Below are positions 9,333 to 19,121 of a stretch of DNA of 64,000 nt, one piece after another. Numbering within the stretch: the first letter of the stretch is position 1; each line of letters starts with the position of its first letter. The translations under genes were made by a program, and so were the position numbers. Location: contig CALGND010000009.1 in the NCBI GenBank assembly GCA_937958675.1, forward strand, positions 1 to 64,000. The letters run 5' to 3'. This DNA comes from an uncultured Granulosicoccaceae bacterium (GTDB lineage Bacteria; Pseudomonadota; Gammaproteobacteria; Granulosicoccales; Granulosicoccaceae). A model generated the notes under the pieces. It ran no database searches and was not told where the DNA came from. It worked only from the letters and a program-made list of their open reading frames with translations.

Positions 9333-11464
9333 CGGTTACGCCGTTCTCCTTTTATCCTACTCAAGACCGCCTGCGCTGCATCCATCACATTGGTGCCAGG
9401 GCCAAATATCTCATCCACGCCAGCATCGAGTAGGAATGCATAATCCTGCTCTGGAATAACGCCACCACACACAACGTTTATATCTTCTCGGCCTTTATTT
9501 TTAAGCTCAATCACTAGTTCTGGCAGCAAGGTTTTATGCCCACCGGCAAGTGACGATGCGCCAACAACATCAACACCTAAATCAATCGCTCGTTGAGCAA
9601 CCTCAGCTGGGGTTTCAAATAAATCAGACAAGCTGACATCAAACCCCATATCAGTAAATGCAGAGGCGATGACCTTAGCCCCTCTGTCATGACCGTCTTG
9701 GCCCATCTTGGCCACTAAAATTCGAGGTTGACGTTTATGTTCAGTAACGTACTCTTTTATGCGCTCTTGCAGCATTTTGTATTCGGGTGAATCAGCAACT
9801 GCATCGCCATACACGCCACCGACGATTTCAGGCTCTGCCTGGTAACGACCAAAGCTAGACTCCATAGCCGAGGAAATTTCACCCAGAGTTGCCCGATGCC
9901 GAGCGGCCTCAATAGCAAGCTCGAGTAAATTACCTTTACCACTGCTACTCGCCTCCTCTATTGCGTTAAGCGCAGCCTTACATTGAGCATCAGCACGAGT
10001 TGCTTTGATGGAGGTCAAGCGGTCAATTTGCGATTGACGCACCTTGCTGTTATCCACTTCCAGCGCATCAATCGTTGGTTCATCTTCGAGACGGTAACGA
10101 TTGACGCCAACAACCACATCTTGCACTTGATCAACGCGCGCTTGACGGTTGGCAGCGGCCGCTTCGATCCGTGCTTTTGGCATTCCGGAGGCAACCGCTT
10201 TGGTCATCCCACCTAAGGCTTCAACCTCGTCGATAATTTTCCATGCCTCATCGGCCATCTCTTTGGTTAGCGCTTCAACATAATATGAACCACCTAAAGG
10301 ATCCACCGTATCGGTAACACCTGTCTCATGTTGCAATATCAACTGGGTATTACGCGCAAGACGGGCAGATGCTTCCGTAGGTAAGGCGATGGCCTCATCA
10401 AACGAATTGGTGTGCAATGACTGCGTGCCACCTAATACTGCTGCCATGGCTTCATAGCTGGTGCGAACGGCATTGTTGTATGGGTCTTGCTCCGCTAAGG
10501 ACACACCTGATGTTTGGCAATGCGTTCGTAACGATTTTGAGCGATCGGTAGTAGCACCAAAATCTGTCATGATCTTTGACCACATCTGCCGAGCTGCTCG
10601 CAATTTGGCGACTTCCATAAAGAAGTTCATGCCAATACAAAAAAAGAATGAAAGCCGTGGCGCAAATGCATCCACATTCAAGCCGCGTGCTTTTGCAACT
10701 CTTACGTACTCCATCCCATCAGACAAGGTGAACGCTAACTCTTGCGCTAAGGTTGAGCCTGCTTCCTGCATGTGATAACCCGATATTGATATCGAATTAA
10801 ACTTCGGCATATTAGCAGCCGTGTATTCAATGATATCGGCCACTATTCGCATGGAGGGCTCGGGTGGATAGATATAAGTATTACGCACCATGAACTCTTT
10901 TAATATATCGTTTTGAATAGTGCCAGATAAAGCCTTTGTATCAACTCCTTGCTCTTGACCTGCCACGATAAACATCGCCAAGGTGGGTATGACTGCGCCG
11001 TTCATCGTCATCGATACCGACATTGAATCCAGTGGAATACCGTTAAAGAGAATCTTCATATCTTCAACTGAATCAATCGCCACACCGGCCATACCCACAT
11101 CGCCAGTGACACGTGGATGATCGCTGTCGTAACCTCTATGCGTTGCCAGATCAAATGCAACTGACAACCCCTTTTGGCCGCCTGCTAAGTTTTTTCGGTA
11201 AAACGCATTGGATTCTTCTGCTGTTGAAAAACCAGCATATTGCCGAATCGTCCATGGCCTACCTGTATACATAGTGGCTTTAACACCACGAGTAAAGGGC
11301 TCAAACCCAGGTAACTCCTTAGCTGCTGCATCAGGCACATCATCAGCGGTGTACAACGGCTTTATCTTAATACCATCAGATGTTGTGCGAGTCAGCTTGG
11401 ATGGATCTGCGCCTTTTTGTTCCGCTGTGGCAAGATCAATCCATTTCTTTGGCGTGTCATTCAT
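9329..11464 (-). CDS. scpA: Methylmalonyl-CoA mutase (single-chain)
   Basis: Adenosylcobalamin-dependent isomerisation of (R)-methylmalonyl-CoA to succinyl-CoA, the last step of propionyl-CoA assimilation. Residues about 30-560 form the substrate-binding TIM barrel, with the family motif [20 protein letters not shown]. Residues about 570-705 are the B12-binding domain, with the base-off cobalamin motif [11 protein letters not shown] and later [10 protein letters not shown] and GGVIPEQDY. At 711 residues it is the fused catalytic chain. The ATG at 11464 is preferred because GGAG lies 7 bases ahead; an in-frame TTG two codons upstream lacks such spacing. The start overlaps the pccA stop by 8 bases, indicating translational coupling. 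No epimerase or MeaB chaperone gene is in the window. Confidence 0.95.
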   Translation of the reverse strand: MNDTPKKWIDLATAEQKGADPSKLTRTTSDGIKIKPLYTADDVPDAAAKELPGFEPFTRGVKATMYTGRPWTIRQYAGFSTAEESNAFYRKNLAGGQKGLSVAFDLATHRGYDSDHPRVTGDVGMAGVAIDSVEDMKILFNGIPLDSMSVSMTMNGAVIPTLAMFIVAGQEQGVDTKALSGTIQNDILKEFMVRNTYIYPPEPSMRIVADIIEYTAANMPKFNSISISGYHMQEAGSTLAQELAFTLSDGMEYVRVAKARGLNVDAFAPRLSFFFCIGMNFFMEVAKLRAARQMWSKIMTDFGATTDRSKSLRTHCQTSGVSLAEQDPYNNAVRTSYEAMAAVLGGTQSLHTNSFDEAIALPTEASARLARNTQLILQHETGVTDTVDPLGGSYYVEALTKEMADEAWKIIDEVEALGGMTKAVASGMPKARIEAAAANRQARVDQVQDVVVGVNRYRLEDEPTIDALEVDNSKVRQSQIDRLTSIKATRADAQCKAALNAIEEASSSGKGNLLELAIEAARHRATLGEISSAMESSFGRYQAEPEIVGGVYGDAVADSPEYKMLQERIKEYVTEHKRQPRILVAKMGQDGHDRGAKVIASAFTDMGFDVSLSDLFETPAEVAQRAIDLGVDVVGASSLAGGHKTLLPELVIELKNKGREDINVVCGGVIPEQDYAFLLDAGVDEIFGPGTNVMDAAQAVLSRIKGERRNR

Positions 11465-13472
11465 CACCAAACTCCATTATGGTTTCGTCCACGGCAAGGC
11501 TATCACCCTCGGCACAGCGTATCGACTTGACGGTGCCTGCTTTTTCAGCGCGCAATACGTTTTCCATTTTCATCGCCTCAACTATCGCCAAAGCTTGGCC
11601 TTCTTCCACCGCGTCGCCTTCTGCCACTTGCAGTGAGAGCAGAAGGCCTGGCATTGGACATAGCAAATACTTAGAAGTATCGGGTGCTTGTTTTTCAGGT
11701 AGTAAATCATGGAGCTCAGCATGAGCAGCAGACAACACTAATGTACTGGTGTCAATACCCCCCATGCGGATACGATAACCGTCTATGGTTGCATTAATCT
11801 TGGCGGAGAATGCTGCGCCATTATTCTCAGCAGTAACAAGCTTGCCATGAATCAGTGTATCGCCTGGCGCCCAATCACTTTTAAGCTGCATCGATTCATC
11901 ACCTGCTAACGCAAAGCTAATCCCTTCATCATTAGCGGTATAGGTGACACGATGGTTTTCTCTGTTTATTCTGACCACTCTTTCGAATGGGCCACTACTG
12001 ACAGGTGTAGCCGTGCTAGATGCAGCCATACGGGTATGTTCGACGCTATAAGCCAGCAAAGAGACTGCAATCACTTTTAACACACTATCATCATCAAACT
12101 CCACACCGTTAAACCCGTCTGGATATTCTTCGTCAATAAATGCAGTAGTGATATTCCCAGATATAAATCGATCATGCTGCATCACAGCGGATAAAAAAGG
12201 AATGTTATGACCAATTCCTTCGAGCTCAAATTGATCTAACGCCGCCGACATCTCGTCAATTGCGTGCTCTCGAGTGTCGCTCCAGGTGCACAGCTTGGCA
12301 ATCATTGGGTCATAGTACAAACTGATCTCATCACCTTCTACAACGCCAGTGTCGTTTCTGACAACTTTATTCACTAAGCTCACTTCATTGGGAGGGCGGT
12401 ACTTAACCAAGCGGCCAATAGAAGGGAGAAATTTACGGTACGGATCTTCGGCATAAAGACGACTCTCCATTGCCCAGCCATTAAGCTTTATGTCGTCTTG
12501 TTTAAGCGTAAGCTTTTCACCATTGGCAACGCTAATCATTTGTTCAACTAGGTCCACACCGGTAATAAGCTCAGTCACCGGATGCTCAACCTGCAAGCGT
12601 GTATTCATTTCGAGAAAGTAGAAGTTACGTTCTTTATCAACAATAAACTCGACCGTACCGGCGCTTTCGTAGTTAACCGCCTTTGCTAAGGCGACAGCCT
12701 CTTCACCCATCCGTTTGCGAGTTGACTCATCTAGAAACGGCGAAGGTGCTTCTTCGATGACCTTTTGATTACGCCGCTGAATCGAACATTCTCGCTCACC
12801 TAGGTATATCGTATTACCGAACGAATCCGCCAAGATTTGAATTTCGATATGGCGAGGCTCGGTAACAAACTTTTCGATAAATAAGCGATCGTCGCCAAAC
12901 GATGATTGCGCTTCTGAGCGAGAACGGTCATAGCCTTCGCGCGCTTCTGCATCATTCCAAGCGATACGCATACCTTTACCGCCACCGCCGGCACTGGCTT
13001 TGATCATCACTGGGTAGCCGATTTCCGATGCTATTTTAACCGCATGCTCGGCGCTATCAATTAGACCCATAAAACCTGGCACCGTGGTAACGCCGGCATC
13101 TGCCGCTATCTTTTTAGATGTAATTTTATCGCCCATCGCCTCTATGGCCTGTTCACCAGGGCCAATAAAAACAATACCAGCTTCCGCCAAGCGGGTTTTA
13201 AATTCGACACGTTCAGATAAGAAGCCATAACCCGGATGCACAGCTTGCGCACCAGTTTGCTTACAGGCATCAATAATTTTATCGATAACCAAATAGCTTT
13301 CACTGGCAGGTGATTCACCAATGTGAACAGCTTCATCAGCCTGCTTTACATGTTGCGCCTGCGCATCAGCGTCGGAGTACACCGCAACAGTTGCGATACC
13401 CATCTTGCGAGCACTGCGTATTACTCGGCAGGCAATCTCACCACGGTTAGCAATCAGAATTTTCTTAAACAT
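11457..13472 (-). CDS. pccA: Propionyl-CoA carboxylase alpha subunit (biotin carboxylase/BCCP)
   Basis: The 671-residue biotin-containing subunit, which carboxylates biotin with ATP and bicarbonate and passes CO2 to the beta subunit. The biotin carboxylase N-domain ([20 protein letters not shown]) starts at residue 3. The ATP-grasp glycine-rich loop [15 protein letters not shown] is near 160, and [13 protein letters not shown] near 290. The C-terminal biotinyl domain carries EAMKMENVL, the biotin attachment lysine. The linker domain length fits propionyl- or methylcrotonyl-CoA type enzymes, and the mutase directly downstream favours propionyl-CoA. A GGAG precedes the ATG by 8 bases. The gene lies 12 bases after pccB, in one operon. 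Confidence 0.93.
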   Translation of the reverse strand: MFKKILIANRGEIACRVIRSARKMGIATVAVYSDADAQAQHVKQADEAVHIGESPASESYLVIDKIIDACKQTGAQAVHPGYGFLSERVEFKTRLAEAGIVFIGPGEQAIEAMGDKITSKKIAADAGVTTVPGFMGLIDSAEHAVKIASEIGYPVMIKASAGGGGKGMRIAWNDAEAREGYDRSRSEAQSSFGDDRLFIEKFVTEPRHIEIQILADSFGNTIYLGERECSIQRRNQKVIEEAPSPFLDESTRKRMGEEAVALAKAVNYESAGTVEFIVDKERNFYFLEMNTRLQVEHPVTELITGVDLVEQMISVANGEKLTLKQDDIKLNGWAMESRLYAEDPYRKFLPSIGRLVKYRPPNEVSLVNKVVRNDTGVVEGDEISLYYDPMIAKLCTWSDTREHAIDEMSAALDQFELEGIGHNIPFLSAVMQHDRFISGNITTAFIDEEYPDGFNGVEFDDDSVLKVIAVSLLAYSVEHTRMAASSTATPVSSGPFERVVRINRENHRVTYTANDEGISFALAGDESMQLKSDWAPGDTLIHGKLVTAENNGAAFSAKINATIDGYRIRMGGIDTSTLVLSAAHAELHDLLPEKQAPDTSKYLLCPMPGLLLSLQVAEGDAVEEGQALAIVEAMKMENVLRAEKAGTVKSIRCAEGDSLAVDETIMEFGDE

Positions 13473-13484
13473 GTTGATCGCTCC

Positions 13485-15017
13485 TTATAGTGGGATATTG
13501 TTGTGTTTTTTAGTGGGCATATTCACTGTCTTGTTTTTCAATATCTCTAGTGAGTTAATGACTCGGCGCCTAGTGGAATGCGGTTGAATCACTTCATCGA
13601 TAAACCCACGCTGTGCTGCGATAAAGGGGTTGGCAAAACGCGCCTCGTACTCAGCCGTGCGCTGCTCAATTTTTTCCTTATCATCTAGCTCAGAGCGGTA
13701 CAGTATTTCAGTTGCACCTTTAGCACCCATCACAGCAATTTCAGCACTAGGCCACGCGTAGTTAATATCGGCGCGAATATGTTTGGAGGCCATTACGTCG
13801 TATGCACCGCCGTAAGCCTTACGAGTAATAACAGTAATCTTCGGCACAGTAGCCTCCGCATACGCAAACAAGAGCTTAGCGCCATGCTTAATAATGCCGC
13901 CGTACTCTTGTGCGGTACCTGGCAAGAAGCCAGGCACGTCTACCAAGGTGAGTATGGGTATATTAAAGGCATCACAAAAACGCACAAAGCGTGCGGATTT
14001 TTTTGCACTATCTATATCCAGGCACCCGGCAAGTACCATTGGTTGGTTAGCGACTACACCGACGGTTTGCCCAGCCATACGCACGAAGCCACATAAAATG
14101 TTTTGCGCGAACTCAGCTTGTATTTCAAAGAATGTTCCCTCATCTGCGATCTTCTCGATCGTCTCGCGCATATCATAGGGTTTGTTAGGGTTATCCGGTA
14201 TTAACCGATCTAACGATTCTTCAATACGATTGGACGGATCCTGCGTGGGTAACAGCGGCGCTGGCTCTCTACACGACAAGGGCAAGTATGCGTAGAGCTT
14301 TCGCACTGCAGCAAGAGTTTGCGCATCGTTATCGAAGGCACCATCGGCCACAGAAGACTTGCGATTGTGCGTGGCCGCACCACCAAGCTCCTCAGCAGTG
14401 ACAATTTCATTGGTAACCGTTTTAACTACATCGGGGCCAGTAACAAACATGTAGCTGGTATCTTTGACCATAAAGATAAAATCAGTCATGGCCGGTGAAT
14501 AAACCGCACCACCTGCACACGGCCCCATGATCACAGAAATTTGCGGCACCACACCCGACGCTTGTACGTTGCGCCAGAACACTTCCGCGTAACCACCCAG
14601 TGATGCAACGCCCTCTTGTATACGTGCGCCACCTGAATCATTAAGCCCTATCAGCGGCACACCGTTTTGTACGGCTAAATCCATCACCTTACAAATTTTC
14701 TCGGCATGGGTTTCTGACAAGGAGCCACCAAACACCGTGAAGTCTTGCGCGTAGATGTAAACAGGTCGACCATGGATCTTGCCCCAACCCGTGACCACTC
14801 CATCACCCGGAGGCTGCTGCTTCTGCATATCAAAATCGGTGCAGCGGTGAGTTTTGTACATATCGTATTCTTCGAAACTACCCTCATCGAGCAGCAGCTG
14901 AATGCGTTCTCTAGCGGTAAGCTTGCCCTTGGCATGCTGGGCATCTATCCGTCGCTGCCCACCCCCAAGACGCGCTTCGGCGCGTTTAGCTTCTAGTTCT
15001 TCGATTACGGTGCTCAT
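13485..15017 (-). CDS. pccB: Propionyl-CoA carboxylase beta subunit (carboxyltransferase)
   Basis: The 510-residue carboxyltransferase subunit, which transfers CO2 from biotin to propionyl-CoA to give (S)-methylmalonyl-CoA. The N-terminal half has the acyl-CoA crotonase-type core with [20 protein letters not shown]. The C-terminal half has [22 protein letters not shown] and [13 protein letters not shown], both typical of PCC/ACC beta chains. It is the first gene of the pccB-pccA-mutase operon and is preceded by AGGGAA seven bases from the ATG. It is divergent from an ScfR-type regulator across 211 bases containing a TTTGCAAA-type site, so control by propionyl-CoA or methylcitrate signals is likely. 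Confidence 0.95.
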   Translation of the reverse strand: MSTVIEELEAKRAEARLGGGQRRIDAQHAKGKLTARERIQLLLDEGSFEEYDMYKTHRCTDFDMQKQQPPGDGVVTGWGKIHGRPVYIYAQDFTVFGGSLSETHAEKICKVMDLAVQNGVPLIGLNDSGGARIQEGVASLGGYAEVFWRNVQASGVVPQISVIMGPCAGGAVYSPAMTDFIFMVKDTSYMFVTGPDVVKTVTNEIVTAEELGGAATHNRKSSVADGAFDNDAQTLAAVRKLYAYLPLSCREPAPLLPTQDPSNRIEESLDRLIPDNPNKPYDMRETIEKIADEGTFFEIQAEFAQNILCGFVRMAGQTVGVVANQPMVLAGCLDIDSAKKSARFVRFCDAFNIPILTLVDVPGFLPGTAQEYGGIIKHGAKLLFAYAEATVPKITVITRKAYGGAYDVMASKHIRADINYAWPSAEIAVMGAKGATEILYRSELDDKEKIEQRTAEYEARFANPFIAAQRGFIDEVIQPHSTRRRVINSLEILKNKTVNMPTKKHNNIPL

Positions 15018-15198
15018 AAGATTCCCTGTACTTAAGGTTCGAACTTCACAATATTATCTATTAATATCAACGTGTTAGCCCACATCTAAACCTAACTCGA
15101 TTCAGCTCAACACGCCGAGCGATAGCGTATCCCTACAAGTTAAGCAGCATTTGACCAAACCGACAGATTAATCATGCATACATGTGTAATATTTGTTA

Positions 15199-15220
15199 TT
15201 CGCAAACACACATTTGCAAA
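15199..15220. promoter_or_regulatory. Putative ScfR/PccR operator (TTCGCAAA-N6-TTTGCAAA)
   Basis: Two half-sites, TTCGCAAA at 15199-15206 and TTTGCAAA at 15213-15220, lie 8 bases before the regulator ATG. Short-chain acyl-CoA regulators of the RamB/PrpR/PccR family are known to bind TTTGCAAA-type half-sites; in Rhodobacter PccR a pair spaced by 4 bases has been reported. Here the first half has one mismatch and the spacer is 6, so this is a probable but imperfect match. The position suggests autoregulation and possibly control of the divergent pcc operon. Confidence 0.55.
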
Positions 15221-15228
15221 TTAGTATA

Positions 15229-16647
15229 ATGCGTACAAGCAAACTCTTCATCGGTCAGAATCTTCGCGAAATCCGCGACCAGCACAAGCTCACCCAGGCT
15301 CGCTTTGCTGAGCAACTGGGCATTTCTACCAGCTATCTCAACCAAATGGAGAACAACCAACGGCACGTTACTGCTTCGGTATTACTCGCCTTGGCTGAAG
15401 CCTTTGCCGTTGATATCGCTAGCTTGTCTGAGAACGATAGTGATCGCCTTTTAGCCGACGTGTCAGAAATTATTGCTGACCCTATGTTTGTGACCAAACA
15501 ACCCACGCCACGCGATCTGAAGTTTCTGTGCCAAAACACACCTACAGTTGCGCGTGCGTTTATCGCCATGCATCAAGCGATGCGTCGCGCAGGAGAGCAA
15601 CTGGTAGAGCTTGATCATAGCCTTGAGCAATCGGGTGCATTGAATGAGCCCACGCCCTATGATGAAGTACGCGATTTTTTTCATTACAACGACAACTATG
15701 TGCACGAGCTCGACTTAGCCGCAGAGGCGCTAGCAGGCAAACTTAATAAACTCAGCTCCGACAGCATTATTGCTCTAACGCAGTACCTAGACAAACAACA
15801 TAAGCATTCCATAAAACTAGAAGATGATAAACAGTCTCTGCAGTTGCTACGCCGGTACGACGCAAATTCAAAAACACTATACCTACACTCACTAAGCCCA
15901 GCGTCAACCCGAGCATTTCAGATTGCGCATCAGATTGCCTTGATCGAACATGACGACATAATGCAAACACTGGCAGAAAACGCTGGCTTTCAAACTGAAG
16001 ATGCCATCGCAGTATGCAAAATCGGATTAGCCAACTATTTTGCCGGTGCAACTTTACTGCCTTATACGCAGTTTCATGATGTTGCCAAAGCCGAACGCCA
16101 CGACCTTGATTTGCTAGCGCATCGCTTTGGCGCAAGCGTAGAGCAAATAGCTCATCGCTTAAGTACATTACAACGCCCTGGCAAAAAAGGATTACCATTC
16201 TTCTTCGCACGGGTTGACCAAGCGGGCAACATTACCAAACGCCACAGCGCAACAAAACTGCAGTTCGCCCGCTTTGGATCAGCCTGCCCATTATGGAATG
16301 CTCATGCAGCTTTTGAATACCCAGGCAGGCTACTTAGACAGCTAGCAGAGACCCCTGACGGCGTTCGCTACTTATGCCTTGCCCGTTCAGTAGAAAAACC
16401 GACTGGCTATTATGGGCAACCTGTGCAGAAGTACGCCTTAGCTTTAGGTTGTGAAATCATCCACGCGCGTGAGGTGGTGTATGCCGACTCACTCGATACC
16501 GACAAAACCGGCACCTATGAGCCTATTGGTATTTCTTGTCGCATCTGCGATCGCGCCAATTGCCACCAACGGGCGATGCCACCACTAAAACGTAAAATAA
16601 AAGTCGATCAACACAATCGAGGTTTGATACCGTATCGTTTGGCCTAG
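15229..16647 (+). CDS. ScfR/PrpR/RamB-type short-chain acyl-CoA regulator
   Basis: A 472-residue transcription factor. Residues 8-62 are an XRE helix-turn-helix (IGQNLREIRDQHKLTQARF and LGISTSYLNQMENNQR). The middle is the IrrE/ImmA-like domain, with FQIAHQIALIEH in place of a peptidase HExxH. The C-terminus holds the DUF2083-type region ending in ISCRICDRANCHQRAMPP, whose cysteines match the cluster-binding end of the PrpR family. Family members sense propionyl-CoA-related metabolites and control pcc, methylcitrate and glyoxylate genes. The ATG at 15229 is chosen because homology starts there; a TTG at 15193 would give a 12-residue extension through the operator. It is divergent from pccB and followed closely by the thioesterase gene. 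Confidence 0.85.
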   Translation: MRTSKLFIGQNLREIRDQHKLTQARFAEQLGISTSYLNQMENNQRHVTASVLLALAEAFAVDIASLSENDSDRLLADVSEIIADPMFVTKQPTPRDLKFLCQNTPTVARAFIAMHQAMRRAGEQLVELDHSLEQSGALNEPTPYDEVRDFFHYNDNYVHELDLAAEALAGKLNKLSSDSIIALTQYLDKQHKHSIKLEDDKQSLQLLRRYDANSKTLYLHSLSPASTRAFQIAHQIALIEHDDIMQTLAENAGFQTEDAIAVCKIGLANYFAGATLLPYTQFHDVAKAERHDLDLLAHRFGASVEQIAHRLSTLQRPGKKGLPFFFARVDQAGNITKRHSATKLQFARFGSACPLWNAHAAFEYPGRLLRQLAETPDGVRYLCLARSVEKPTGYYGQPVQKYALALGCEIIHAREVVYADSLDTDKTGTYEPIGISCRICDRANCHQRAMPPLKRKIKVDQHNRGLIPYRLA

Positions 16648-16662
16648 TAGATTCACAACGCT

Positions 16663-17451
16663 ATGACACAAGCAACAATACCCGACTGTTTTTTCACCCA
16701 AGATGGCGAATTCTTTAAGCCCACCGCTCACACGCGAGGTCCATGGGATGAGAATGCCTGCCATGCAGGGCCGCCTAGCGGAATCTTAGCTCGCGCAATG
16801 GAGTTAGCATTACCTAAAAAACAACTCTGCAGGCTAACAGTCGAACTTTTAAGGCCCGTGCCATTTAGTGGTTTTAGAGTAGAAGCTCAAATCACACGAG
16901 ACGGCAAAACAGTGAGCACCTCTAAGGCACATTTGATCAACGAGGAAGGTAAAACAGTTATCAGCGCCACTGGTTTACACATGGCGCACCAAGCGATTAA
17001 ATCTAGACCAAGCCATACGCGATCTTTTGGCAAAGCAAGTGATGCGACGATTGGCAATTTCCCGATCGTTGATACGCTGCACGGTTTGCCAGCATTTAAT
17101 GGTAGTGGAGTAGAAACCCGATACCCAGATGGCCAAGACAGCTCTCCGGGGCCAACAACTGCTTGGTTAAAGACAGTCCCATTATTAGCAGATGAATCCC
17201 CCACCCCTTTCCAACGCATATGCCCATTGGCAGATTGCGGCAATGCTTTTGGTCGTAACGCTGAACCACAGCAGGTAGCGTTTATGAATACTGATTTAAC
17301 CTTACTCCTACATCGACCACCGCAGGGAGAATGGTTTGGCACCCAAAGCGTTGGGTATTGGGAGCCTAATGGTATTGGTATGGCTGACGCTTTATTGTTT
17401 GATGAGCAAGGCGTTGTTGGGCGGGCTTTGCAAACCTTATTATTGCGTTAG
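16663..17451 (+). CDS. Acyl-CoA thioesterase family protein (double hotdog)
   Basis: A 262-residue protein of the acyl-CoA thioesterase family with two hotdog modules. The N-terminal part has RGPWDENACHAGPPSGILA, with the family pattern of a His before a Gly-Pro-Pro turn on the central helix, followed by LTVELLRPVPFSGF. The second half contains ADCGNAFGRN and FMNTDLTLLLHRPPQGEWF, typical of the second hotdog. Such enzymes hydrolyse acyl-CoA thioesters. It lies 15 bases after the acyl-CoA regulator gene and is probably co-transcribed, which suggests relief of acyl-CoA build-up linked to propionate metabolism. The chain-length preference is unknown. Confidence 0.75.
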   Translation: MTQATIPDCFFTQDGEFFKPTAHTRGPWDENACHAGPPSGILARAMELALPKKQLCRLTVELLRPVPFSGFRVEAQITRDGKTVSTSKAHLINEEGKTVISATGLHMAHQAIKSRPSHTRSFGKASDATIGNFPIVDTLHGLPAFNGSGVETRYPDGQDSSPGPTTAWLKTVPLLADESPTPFQRICPLADCGNAFGRNAEPQQVAFMNTDLTLLLHRPPQGEWFGTQSVGYWEPNGIGMADALLFDEQGVVGRALQTLLLR

Positions 17452-17489
17452 CAACCCGATAGTCGGTAATAAGCGAACCATTGCTATGG

Positions 17490-18308
17490 TTATTCTACTT
17501 CCGTCCCAATTCTTTCACGCGTTTTAGAAAACCAAATAACCCTAACCTTACCAACAATATCAGCCACCGGCACCGTGCCCCAGTTGCGACTATCGTTGCT
17601 GTTGTCCCGCCAATCGCCTAAAGCAAAGAATTCATCGTCTGATAGGGTTTGGCTTTCCATCGAGACTGAACGCGCGCTCTCCTTGCGATCAATGGCCACA
17701 TCGAGCTTAGGCTCCACTTGGCCATTGCGGATAACAGCACCACCATCTATCGAAATGGAGTCGCCCCCTATTGCCGCTATTCTGCCGGCAAATTCTTTGG
17801 TTCGGTCTTTAGGGTATACATATATCACGACATCTCCCACCACCGGAGAGGCATACCGAGTGTCAACCGAAATGAAATCGCCTTTTTCGATGGTTGGCGC
17901 CATTGATGCGCTAACTACTCTAAATGTTGTTGTGCCCAAAATATTATTTGCATGCCTAAGGGCCAAGTTAGCAAGAGAAATTATGACAACAAATATCGCA
18001 AGATAGATATACCAACGATTAAATTTTTTAAGCCTATAAACCTGATTTTTTCTGGCCAGAAAAAAAGCAGAGATAAGCACATAGAGGAAAAATAACACTA
18101 TGCCTATCCGCAATAGCCACGTTGCATAAAACGTAGACATATCGAACAGCATTCCTGCATTTAACAGAGCAACGAAAATAAATATACTTAACACTAAGCC
18201 TTTTGCTAAGTTGCCAGCATAAACATGCCCAAGACCAGGCACAATAAACGACAGCAATACAGCGAGCGCTGGACGCCTGGGGCTAATCTCAGTGGTGTTA
18301 CCTATCAT
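17490..18308 (-). CDS. Signal peptidase I homologue lacking the canonical catalytic lysine
   Basis: A 272-residue inner-membrane protein. Residues 12-95 contain several hydrophobic segments beginning with PGLGHVYAGNLAKG, a TM2-like motif not found in E. coli LepB. The S26 peptidase part starts near 102. The nucleophile Ser135 is in VVSASMAPTIEKGDF, and box E (ALGDWRDNSNDSRNWG) is intact. In ungapped alignment with E. coli LepB (VVFKYPEDPKLDYIKR), this protein reads VIYVYPKDRTKEFAGR: Gly175 replaces the general-base lysine, while the following R and GGD are kept. It may be inactive, use another base such as the nearby Lys171, or have a specialised role. It is not embedded in the usual lepA-lepB-rnc operon. 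Family membership is certain; activity is doubtful. Confidence 0.85.
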   Translation of the reverse strand: MIGNTTEISPRRPALAVLLSFIVPGLGHVYAGNLAKGLVLSIFIFVALLNAGMLFDMSTFYATWLLRIGIVLFFLYVLISAFFLARKNQVYRLKKFNRWYIYLAIFVVIISLANLALRHANNILGTTTFRVVSASMAPTIEKGDFISVDTRYASPVVGDVVIYVYPKDRTKEFAGRIAAIGGDSISIDGGAVIRNGQVEPKLDVAIDRKESARSVSMESQTLSDDEFFALGDWRDNSNDSRNWGTVPVADIVGKVRVIWFSKTRERIGTEVE

Positions 18309-18346
18309 TGTTTATCAACTGATCTAGAAGAAGATACGGATAACGC

Positions 18347-18901
18347 TTAATGCTGCACCGAAGGGGGCACTAAGGCAGGCGGGACAGTTTTACATCCCTC
18401 GACAAACCCTGCCGCACCCACATTAAACCCGACGTCAATACCTATATTGGCAATACACTCCTTAACCACAAAGGCTGTGGCAATAGCAACCGCTTCAGCA
18501 GCCTGCACTGGGCCTAAGCTGTGAGATTGTGCTTTTAGCATCGCATCATATTGTAGGGCTTTTAATGATTGTGCAATTTCGAGCTTAGGCTCTTCGCCCA
18601 TCATCCTGTGCTGGCCACCTAACTTGCTCGTATCAAGCCTGTCATCAAACATCTTTAAAGCCGCAGTCATAATTTCAACAAGATGCGGTGCTTTCTCGTC
18701 GGCTTCTTTGGATAAGATCAACGTGCCCGGCTCAACACCTGCCAACTCTAAATCAAACGAGCGAAACATAAAGCTCCCCGCTAAGCGCGCAGCCGATGCT
18801 ATCGCTGTTTCTGGATGAATTTCACGTTCATCGCCGGACAAAGCAGCAACCAAATCGACTATCTCTCCAACAAAATTATGTTGAGCTTCCGTTACTTGCA
18901 T
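18347..18901 (-). CDS. Hypothetical protein, 184 residues
   Basis: I do not recognise a family. The protein is soluble-looking, mostly helical by composition, with no signal peptide or membrane segment. Visible blocks are DEREIHPETAIASAARLAGS near residue 25 and LAGVEPGTLILSKEADEK near 53. A hydrophobic segment near residues 140-170 (AVAIATAFVVKECIANIGI) ends in a Gly/Ala-rich stretch. A GAAGA purine run lies ahead of the ATG. It is 38 bases upstream of the signal peptidase homologue on the same strand, so the two may be co-transcribed. No function can be proposed. Confidence 0.6.
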   Translation of the reverse strand: MQVTEAQHNFVGEIVDLVAALSGDEREIHPETAIASAARLAGSFMFRSFDLELAGVEPGTLILSKEADEKAPHLVEIMTAALKMFDDRLDTSKLGGQHRMMGEEPKLEIAQSLKALQYDAMLKAQSHSLGPVQAAEAVAIATAFVVKECIANIGIDVGFNVGAAGFVEGCKTVPPALVPPSVQH

Positions 18902-19061
18902 GAATATCTTCTTCTAAATCTATTTAATCGTGCGTACGCGATTCACATTGGGCTGTATTGATTTGCACCAAGTTGACGGGATGCGTATTTAATACAAGTT
19001 TACTGTTTTATCAAAGTTCTGGGACGTCTGTGGAAAAATATTAGGCAATGAGAGCATTGCT

Positions 19062-19088
19062 CAGTGCCCGATCGATTACCGGGCACTG
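19062..19088 (-). terminator. Hairpin downstream of the BCCT gene
   Basis: CAGTGCCCG and CGGGCACTG form a perfect 9-bp stem with a 9-base loop, 33 bases past the BCCT stop. A T-rich run (atattttt) follows only about 20 bases further on the minus strand. It is therefore an imperfect intrinsic terminator or a 3' stabilising hairpin. Confidence 0.4.
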
Positions 19089-19121
19089 TGCATTTCTCGA
19101 CATTAGAGACTAACGAGTGGG

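Noticed and set aside
17476-17491. Small AACCAT/ATGGTT hairpin between the convergent thioesterase and signal peptidase genes
   Set aside because: Only six base pairs, overlaps the signal peptidase stop and lacks a T tract, so a terminator call is not supported.
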